This document shows, piece after piece, positions 58,766-64,000 of a stretch of 64,000 nt of DNA. This DNA is from Streptomyces sp. NBC_00237 (GTDB lineage: Bacteria; Actinomycetota; Actinomycetes; Streptomycetales; Streptomycetaceae): the NCBI RefSeq assembly GCF_026342435.1, contig NZ_JAPEMT010000004.1, positions 677,626-741,625 of the forward strand. The letters are read 5' to 3'. The number at the start of each line of letters is the position of its first letter. Position 1 is the stretch's first letter. The notes below the pieces were generated by a model. The model was not told where the DNA came from. It did not search any database and was given only the letters and a program-made list of their open reading frames with translations. The position numbers and the translations under genes were made by a program.

Positions 58766-60563
58766 CCTCCGCCGTACGTGCCTCTTCGGTGACCTCCACG
58801 TCCCTGACGGATCGGGTGCCGGACTTTGTAGCGACGCCTCCAGCGGGCGTGTCACGAGACTCGGCCCCACGCAGGCGCACGATGCGCTGGGCCTCTCCCC
58901 TCGCGTCTTCGATGGGATAGCCCGCATCCTGCAACATCCGGATGCCGGTCTCCAGGGAGAACACCCCTGCGGTGACGCCCTTCACGACCTCGTCCAGGAC
59001 GGCCGTGCGGTCCGTCGGGGTATGCGGGCCGAACACGAGGCGCGCCGGAAAGCACCCGCCGACAGGCCAGCCCGGGGCCTGCCCGGCCTGATGGATGCGC
59101 TGCACCATCTTCAACAGCAGGCTGTACTTGTGGGCCCGTGCCAGACGCAGTGTGTCCACCAGGGAGTCCAGAGGGCCGAGCGACAGCTGAAGCGCGTACC
59201 CGCTGGGCACCTTCGACGGGTCCACCGTCCCCAAGCTCACCGCAGGCAGACGGGCGTTGACGGCAGCCCTGTCTCGGATCTCCTCTACCCGCGCCCGCAG
59301 CTCAGCGAGCTGCCCCGAGGTGTCGAGGACATCCATACGGCCCCCGTCGGCCAGCTGGAACACAGTGCCCGGCTCCACGGACAGTGGCTTCGGGCGGCCG
59401 GTGACCCGGTCGACCTCCGCGCGCGCCCCGGCAAGTCCGATGATCGGCGCCCCGGTGGTCGCGGAGGCGCGCGCCGAGTCGGTGTCGGTCTCCGCCAGCT
59501 CATCAAGGGCCTGCATGACCTTCGCCAGCGACGACTGCCCGAAGTGCTCCCCGTCCGCGACGGTGTTGCTGATGTGGACGACGGGGATGAAGTCCAGACG
59601 CACGTCCAAGCGGTGAAGAACTTCACCGTCAACCCGGGTGCGGAACCGGGCCTTCTCCAGCGGCAGATCATCAAGGGACTGCCCGTGACGCAGGTCGTCC
59701 ACGTCCCACTCGGCATCGGTGAGGTAGCAGGTGGTCGCCGAAACCTGATCCGGTGTCCACGGATAGGTGCGCTCGATGCGGTTGGTCTCCGGCCGGTAGA
59801 CGTCACCGGGGGAGAGCATGATGCCCTCGCTGGTCTCCACCGCGACCCGACGGCTACGGCCGTCCTTGTCCTGCACGACCCGGAGGGCAACATCGAGCGG
59901 ACCCAGCTCGTACGTGATCCGCCGCACCCTGGCCTTCACGCCCCGCCTGGGGTCCTCGGGTATCTCCCAGGCCAGATGCACCCGGTTCGGGTAGTCGCCC
60001 GGATCGGCGTCGTCATCGAGGACAGGGAAGTAGAACCCGGGGTCGTACGTCTTCAGCCGCACCCGCCCCTTCACCGGGTCCCACGCCAGCAGGTACACCC
60101 CGTCACCCAGCAGCACAGCTTTCCGCTCAGCGGTCTGCATCCGCAACGGCAGCAGCTCCGCCTCTGCCCAGCTCCGCAGCCGCTCTTGGGCGTCGGCCGC
60201 CGCCACTGCCTCCGGCGGTGCGTCTTCGTCGCCGGCGTGTTCAGCACCGGGGACCGTGATCTGCTGCGACTTCCCCAGCAGATGCGCCAACGCCGTATCC
60301 ACGAACGTTGCCGGATCACCGAACTCACGCCGCTCGGACGCAGCCTCGTTGCCGGTGAGGGTCGCGAGTTCGCCCGCCTGGTTCGAGTCGTAGGCCGCGA
60401 GCAGCTTGTACGCGGCCAGCCGCCGGACCGCATCGTCAGGAACCCAGGAGGCGTACGCCTCCGGAGACAACACCCGGTGGGGCCGCCGGTCGAGCGCAGA
60501 AGCCATAGAGGGCTTGTAGTTCAGCCACGACCAGGCATCAGTAAGGAAAGCGTGCAGACCCAC
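58737..60563 (-). CDS. Portal protein
   Basis: A 608-residue protein. The family features are visible: N-terminal WLNYKPSMASALDRRPHRVL, the clip/stem region TERKAVLLGDGVYLLAWDP, and DFIPVVHISNTVADGEHFGQ with SLAKVMQALDELAETD, typical of actinophage portals. A Ser/Glu-rich tail ends the chain. It forms the dodecameric ring through which DNA is packaged. It lies between terminase and scaffold genes, the standard order. Confidence 0.9.
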   Translation of the reverse strand: MGLHAFLTDAWSWLNYKPSMASALDRRPHRVLSPEAYASWVPDDAVRRLAAYKLLAAYDSNQAGELATLTGNEAASERREFGDPATFVDTALAHLLGKSQQITVPGAEHAGDEDAPPEAVAAADAQERLRSWAEAELLPLRMQTAERKAVLLGDGVYLLAWDPVKGRVRLKTYDPGFYFPVLDDDADPGDYPNRVHLAWEIPEDPRRGVKARVRRITYELGPLDVALRVVQDKDGRSRRVAVETSEGIMLSPGDVYRPETNRIERTYPWTPDQVSATTCYLTDAEWDVDDLRHGQSLDDLPLEKARFRTRVDGEVLHRLDVRLDFIPVVHISNTVADGEHFGQSSLAKVMQALDELAETDTDSARASATTGAPIIGLAGARAEVDRVTGRPKPLSVEPGTVFQLADGGRMDVLDTSGQLAELRARVEEIRDRAAVNARLPAVSLGTVDPSKVPSGYALQLSLGPLDSLVDTLRLARAHKYSLLLKMVQRIHQAGQAPGWPVGGCFPARLVFGPHTPTDRTAVLDEVVKGVTAGVFSLETGIRMLQDAGYPIEDARGEAQRIVRLRGAESRDTPAGGVATKSGTRSVRDVEVTEEARTAEVSPSASSSS

Positions 60564-61047
60564 GAAGGACGTCCCATCGACAGCCCCACGCCGCTTACCA
60601 GGTTAGGTGTGCGGAACTACTCCCTCACCAGCCGCAGCGCCACCAGCTCCCCGAACGGCTGACATTCGCCGGGCCACCTACCGCTCACCGTCTCCGCCTC
60701 CTAGCCTGAACAGGTACAGAACGATGGCTCCCAGCCCCCCGAGCCGTGAATCTCCCGCCGAGACCTGCTGGGACCACTCTCCGATCTGTGGATTCCAGCT
60801 GCCGCCCTCCGGGTGCGACAAGGGGCTGCTCCCGCAGTCCTTCCGCCACACCGCTGTGAGGGCAACCCGCGCGAGGCCGCCCTTGGGGAGGGGCCCCGCG
60901 CCCGGCCGCCGCCGTCCCGAGTCCGGCGGCGGCCGGAAGACCTCCGCCCGCACTTCGGCGCATGAGACCCCCGACCGGTTGCTGACGAGGCAGTCTTGCT
61001 GGCTGCGCACGGTCCGTGCTGTCCGAATCCAGTGGGATGATGTGCTC
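60564..61047. other. Gap between portal gene and STAS-like gene with a GC-rich hairpin
   Basis: About 480 bp. A + frame is open through it (to the STAS gene), starting MAPSPPSRESPAETCWDHSP at 60724, but has low-complexity Arg/Pro content and is not called. The main structure is the hairpin at 60902-60936. Confidence 0.45.
60902..60936. terminator. GC-rich hairpin in the terminase-portal gap
   Basis: Perfect 13-bp stem (60902-60914 with 60924-60936), arms CCGGCCGCCGCCG and complement, 9-nt loop. It may end the terminase transcript before the portal gene or regulate read-through. No U-tract is visible. Confidence 0.55.
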
Positions 61048-61398
61048 ATGGGATTCAATGCGGGCTTTGCCCAGCCTGCTGTCGTTGTTACGGAGCGGGC
61101 GAACCACTTCGTCATCCAGGTCGAGCACGACATGGGGACCGCGAAGGACCAGGACCTGCTGGCCATGGCCCTAGAGGCCGGGGCGATGGCCGGCCTGCCC
61201 GTCGTCGTCGACATGTCGCGCCTCTTGTGCCTGAACGCCAACGTCCTCGACCTGCTCCTCAACGCCGGGACAGAGCGGCCCTGGCTCGCGGGCCCCCTCT
61301 TCCCACTGGTGCACAAGCGGCTCGTCGTCTCGGCACCCGCAGACGCTTTCCGGATCTTCCCCTCCGTCGAAGAAGCAACCGGCGAAACCTGGTACTGA
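61048..61398 (+). CDS. STAS-domain protein (anti-anti-sigma-like), lacking the usual phospho-serine motif
   Basis: A 116-residue single domain. The strand-helix pattern LPVVVDMSRLLCLNANVLDLLLNAG corresponds to the STAS core, normally VVVDLxxVxFxDSSGLxxLL; here the Ser pair is replaced by Asn-Ala-Asn. The end, KRLVVSAPADAFRIFPSVEEA, is typical of the family. Without the serine it cannot be switched off by an RsbW-type kinase in the normal way, so it may be permanently active. ATG 61048 is used; GTG 61042 is an alternative. It stands on the + strand between terminase and portal genes. Confidence 0.75.
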   Translation: MGFNAGFAQPAVVVTERANHFVIQVEHDMGTAKDQDLLAMALEAGAMAGLPVVVDMSRLLCLNANVLDLLLNAGTERPWLAGPLFPLVHKRLVVSAPADAFRIFPSVEEATGETWY

Positions 61399-61433
61399 CC
61401 GCGCCACCCCGGGGCTGAGCAGAAGCGTTTCTT

Positions 61434-62971
61434 CTAGCGTCGTCCCGAGAGGCGCCCGTCGCGGTAGGCGGACGCGGTGAAGCCGCTGTGCTGCGGGTCG
61501 GCGAGCTGCGTCATGGCGTGCACAGCCGCATCCATCCGGTCCGGGCTGTCCATCCCGGCAACCCAGGTCACCATCTGCTGCTCCAGGACCGGCCACTCCC
61601 CGACGTGGTGCACACGGCCCTGCTCGTAGAGCTGGGCAATCGGCTCGGCGCGCAACCGTTTGCCGTGCTTCGCGGTGACGGGCAGGACGGCGGGCATCAG
61701 CATGTTCTCCGTGCGCTTCTCGCGGTGCAGCTCCTGCCACGCCTGGTGGAGGATCTGCTTGGACATATCGCCGCCGTAGTTCGACTCGACCACGATCGCG
61801 TCCGCCCGCAGCTCGATCGCGAGGAGGCACGCTTCCCGCCCCCACGCGTCCGCGCCCCGGTTCCCGGAGCGGTCATCCAGGACGTACAGGTGCCCGTCCC
61901 GGCCGGTCGCGGCGGCCACGATGCCCGTCTCGTCGCCCACGGCGGACTCCCCGCCCGCCGGGTCGACGGCGACGACGATGCGGGTGAGGTCGATGCCCCG
62001 GAACTGGGCTGCGCTGATGCGGTTGTTGGTGATCCACGGCCATCCCACACGCCGCCGTCCTGCGGGCGCAGCTGCTGCATGTAAAGCGGCCACCACACGC
62101 GTTCGCCGACCGTTCGCCGGATCTGGCGAGCGCGTCGTGGTCGTACCGCTCTGGCCACAGGGGCGCTTCGGCGGCACGGCCGAGCGCATCCTCGTCGGCG
62201 AGGGCGAGCGCGGGCAGGCTCGATGACCGTCCATCGATCGCCTTCGTCCGCTAGGACGCGACCGGCGAGGTCGTCCTCGTCCCATCGGGTTTGGATGAGG
62301 ATGACCGACCCGCCCGGCTCGATGCGGGTCAGCGGGACCGCCTGCCACCACTCCCCCAGCCGTTTACGCATGGTGGGCGAGGACGCTTCGGCGGCGTCCT
62401 TGATCGGGTCGTCCACCACCGCCAGGTGCGCACCCTTGCCGGTGAGGCCGCCGCCGACACTGGCCATGACGGCCCCGCCCTCCGTTCCGGCGAGGTCGAA
62501 GCGGTTCGCGGCGGAGGAGCCGGGGCGCAGGCTGATGCCGAGCTGGGGGCTGTAGTTGAGGATCGCGTCGCGGATCCACCGGCCGTGGTCGTCGGCCAGG
62601 TCGGAGGAGTACGAGGCGATCATCACCCGGTGCTCCGGACGCCGCCGCAGATACCAGAGCGGCGCCCACCGGGCGGCACGACGGCTCTTGCCGTGCCGCG
62701 GAGGCATGGTCAGCAGGAGCTTCGTGGGCTTTCCGGCGGCGACCCGCTCGAACGCGGCGTCGATCTTCGCCAGGTGCGGGGCCTGCATCTCCCGGCCCTC
62801 GGTGAGGACCGAAGCCATCGCCCCGGGGGAGCGGTCCATCGCCAGCTCGCGTTCGATACGGACGAGCTGGGCGCGGAGTTCGGGGGTGGAGGCTGCGGCG
62901 ATCTCGCGGCGTTGGGGCGCGGGAAGCGACCGGCACAGGGCGAGGACCGCAGCCTCGTCAGCCCTCGGCAT
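61434..62971 (-). pseudogene. terL: Large terminase subunit, frame disrupted by three apparent indels
   Basis: The N-terminal ATPase part (from ATG 62971) has Walker A MPPRHGKS at 89-96 and the Walker B-like LAVVDDPIKD; the C-terminal nuclease part (VAVDPAGGESAVGDETG, VVESNYGG) ends at 61434. Between them the correct protein is spread over frames: an extra base near 62217 (after WTVIE), a missing base near 62126 (before QIRRTVGERVWW), and another missing near 62043 (GGVW / WPWITNNR). Joined, the product would be about 510 residues, normal for the family. Sequencing error or true decay of the prophage are both possible. It overlaps the small subunit by 14 bp. Confidence 0.85.
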
Positions 62972-63509
62972 CCCCGCCCTCTGCGGTTCCCGCGAGCGCG
63001 ATCAGGCGCTCCAGCTCGGCCAGGCCCGCCGTCTCGACCTGCACCGCACCACCGTCAGGACCGGACAGGTCCGCACGGACGGGCCGGTCGAGGCCCAACA
63101 GACGGCTGCTGCGCTCGATGATCCGCACCGCACGGTCCACGGCCTGGTAGTCCCCGGAACGGATCGCCGCACGGTAGACCGTAAAGAACAGTCGCTCCAG
63201 TCGCTCCACCATGAGCTGACGCAGCTCGTCGCTGTTCCCGTCGAGGACGGTGGTGCGCTCCAGGAGCGCCTTGGAGACGTCCTTGCACGCCAGCTCGATC
63301 AGCCGTTTGTCGGTGGGAGGTTCCTGGCCGCGCTTGTACTTGTCGATGCCGTACCCCTGCGGGTACGCCACCCCGTCACTGTTGATCGACGGGTCGGCGG
63401 CGAGCTTGCGGGCGATCGTCAGCCAGTCGACGCCCGCGAGCTTGAGATCGATCGCGTCCGCACGCCGCTGGGTGATCGCGTCCCTGATCGCCCGGTTGGG
63501 GCGGCCCAT
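62958..63509 (-). CDS. Small terminase-like subunit
   Basis: A 183-residue protein. The N-terminal MGRPNRAIRDAITQRRADAI, then AGVDWLTIARKLAADPS, forms an HTH-like region, and the middle is a long helical part (LLERTTVLDGNSDELRQLMV) typical of terminase small subunits. GGGAG is six bases before ATG 63509. The stop overlaps the large subunit start by 14 bp. DNA recognition for packaging is the expected role. Confidence 0.75.
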   Translation of the reverse strand: MGRPNRAIRDAITQRRADAIDLKLAGVDWLTIARKLAADPSINSDGVAYPQGYGIDKYKRGQEPPTDKRLIELACKDVSKALLERTTVLDGNSDELRQLMVERLERLFFTVYRAAIRSGDYQAVDRAVRIIERSSRLLGLDRPVRADLSGPDGGAVQVETAGLAELERLIALAGTAEGGDAEG

Positions 63510-63589
63510 GAACAACTCCCAGGCCCCACGCCACACTCACATGATCCCGTAGCGAAGACGGTCAGGGAGGCCGGGCGGTGGGCGGCATT

Positions 63590-63615
63590 GCCCCGCGCCG
63601 GTTGAGGCGCGGGGC
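63590..63615 (-). terminator. Terminator between small terminase and upstream phage gene
   Basis: Perfect 10-bp stem GCCCCGCGCC / GGCGCGGGGC (63590-63599 with 63606-63615), loop GGTTGA. It lies just after the stop of the 72-aa gene and before the small terminase. Confidence 0.8.
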
Positions 63616-63632
63616 GTCAGCAGCGAGCGGGC

Positions 63633-63851
63633 TTAGATGTGCTTGCCCAGCGTCCAGTGCGTGAGGCGGTCCACGAGGTCGAGGATGTGCCGGCGCGGAC
63701 CGGCGGCGACGAACGGGAACACGACGAACGCGGGGATGAAGGCGATCACGGCGAACAGGGCCGGGATGAGGCGGACGACGATCGTCAAGAAGTCGACGAG
63801 GGCACGGAGGGTGCGCCCCTGGGACAGGATGTCGAGAAGGCGGTCGAACAA
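63633..63851 (-). CDS. Small phage membrane protein (72 aa)
   Basis: TTG 63851 is the start, with GGAG six bases upstream. A hydrophobic region LTIVVRLIPALFAVIAFIPA continuing to VVFPFVAAG spans about 30 residues, enough for one or two helices, flanked by basic ends (FDRLLDILSQGRTLR; PRRHILDLVDRLTH). It lies alone between a terminator and the unknown partial gene. The function is unknown. Confidence 0.65.
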   Translation of the reverse strand: MFDRLLDILSQGRTLRALVDFLTIVVRLIPALFAVIAFIPAFVVFPFVAAGPRRHILDLVDRLTHWTLGKHI

Positions 63852-63912
63852 GGCGGGCTCCTAGGGGCTCGGTGAAACGACCTGGCTAACCGCCTGAAGG
63901 CGTACGTCTCCC

Positions 63913-64000
63913 TCAGATGGTGCCGTCGCATCTGGCGACGGCCGCCGGGTCGATCGAACCGCACCCCCTGGCCCGCTTGTTGCGAGTCAGGGGCGGGTTC
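63913..64000 (-). CDS. C-terminal end of an unknown phage gene (cut by window edge)
   Basis: The last 28 codons are in the window: NPPLTRNKRARGCGSIDPAA, then two further Cys/Asp-containing residues RCDG and TI-stop. Third-position GC is very high, supporting coding. Two Cys and the basic stretch recall zinc-finger or HNH-type phage proteins often found before the terminase, but the fragment is too short to assign. Confidence 0.4.
   Translation of the reverse strand, partial: NPPLTRNKRARGCGSIDPAAVARCDGTI

Noticed and set aside
60724..61047. N-terminal extension of the STAS gene starting MAPSPPSRESPAETCWDH
   Set aside because: Low-complexity Arg/Pro sequence that crosses a strong hairpin; the STAS domain begins at the ATG 61048.

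Overview
The window is high-GC DNA with strong third-position GC bias, frequent GTG starts and stop/start overlaps of the ATGA and GTGA type. This gene style, together with protein families such as an FxLD lanthipeptide system, a DUF6624-like protein, NUDIX and XRE/TPR regulators, points to Streptomyces or a close relative. Three blocks are visible.

(1) Positions 1-7458, + strand: ordinary accessory metabolism. A 5'-truncated flavin monooxygenase, a cupin and an SDR form one unit ending at a strong hairpin terminator. They are followed by an acyltransferase-3 membrane protein, an APC-type amino-acid permease, and a TetR regulator with an MFS exporter. Each of the last two has the same palindromic operator in its promoter.

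(2) Positions 7808-23477: a class I-like FxLD lanthipeptide cluster. A long, almost gap-free minus-strand operon (18724 to 7808) runs in this order: Fe/2OG oxygenase (TauD/clavaminate-synthase fold), anti-sigma-type ATPase, unknown 146-aa protein, DUF6624-like protein, double-HTH regulator, two FDLD precursor peptides, a strong hairpin, full-length LanB, LanC, a SpaB_C-FxLD methyltransferase fusion, and an unknown helical protein. No exporter or leader peptidase is present. A divergent + strand group holds a NUDIX hydrolase, two HTH/TPR regulators and an APH-family phosphotransferase.

(3) Positions 23.6-64 kb: a siphovirus-type prophage transcribed on the minus strand, from small terminase (63.5 kb) to lysis genes (23.7 kb). 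It holds terminase, portal, scaffold, decoration protein, major capsid protein, connectors, tail terminator, major tail protein, tail chaperone with a programmed -1 frameshift site, tape measure, distal tail, hub, repeat-rich fibre, a GH6 glucanase, a tiny membrane protein, a coiled-coil membrane protein, LysM amidase and holin. The large terminase reads as three displaced frames, so the prophage may be defective or the sequence may contain errors there. No integrase, repressor or replication gene is in the window; they would lie beyond 64 kb.

Several cargo modules sit in the prophage. A queuosine-precursor transporter (VUT/YhhQ) is directly followed by a DpdA-like, TGT-fold protein, which suggests 7-deazaguanine DNA modification from an imported base. 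A secreted NucA/NucB nuclease is convergent with an SMI1/KNR4 immunity-like gene. A 2021-aa RHS/YD-repeat protein is followed by a TPR/Sel1-like protein. Plus-strand small genes lie at the junctions (a STAS protein, a secreted 51-aa peptide, a Cys-containing 107-aa protein and a 77-aa protein). A tRNA-like element sits beside the nuclease cassette.
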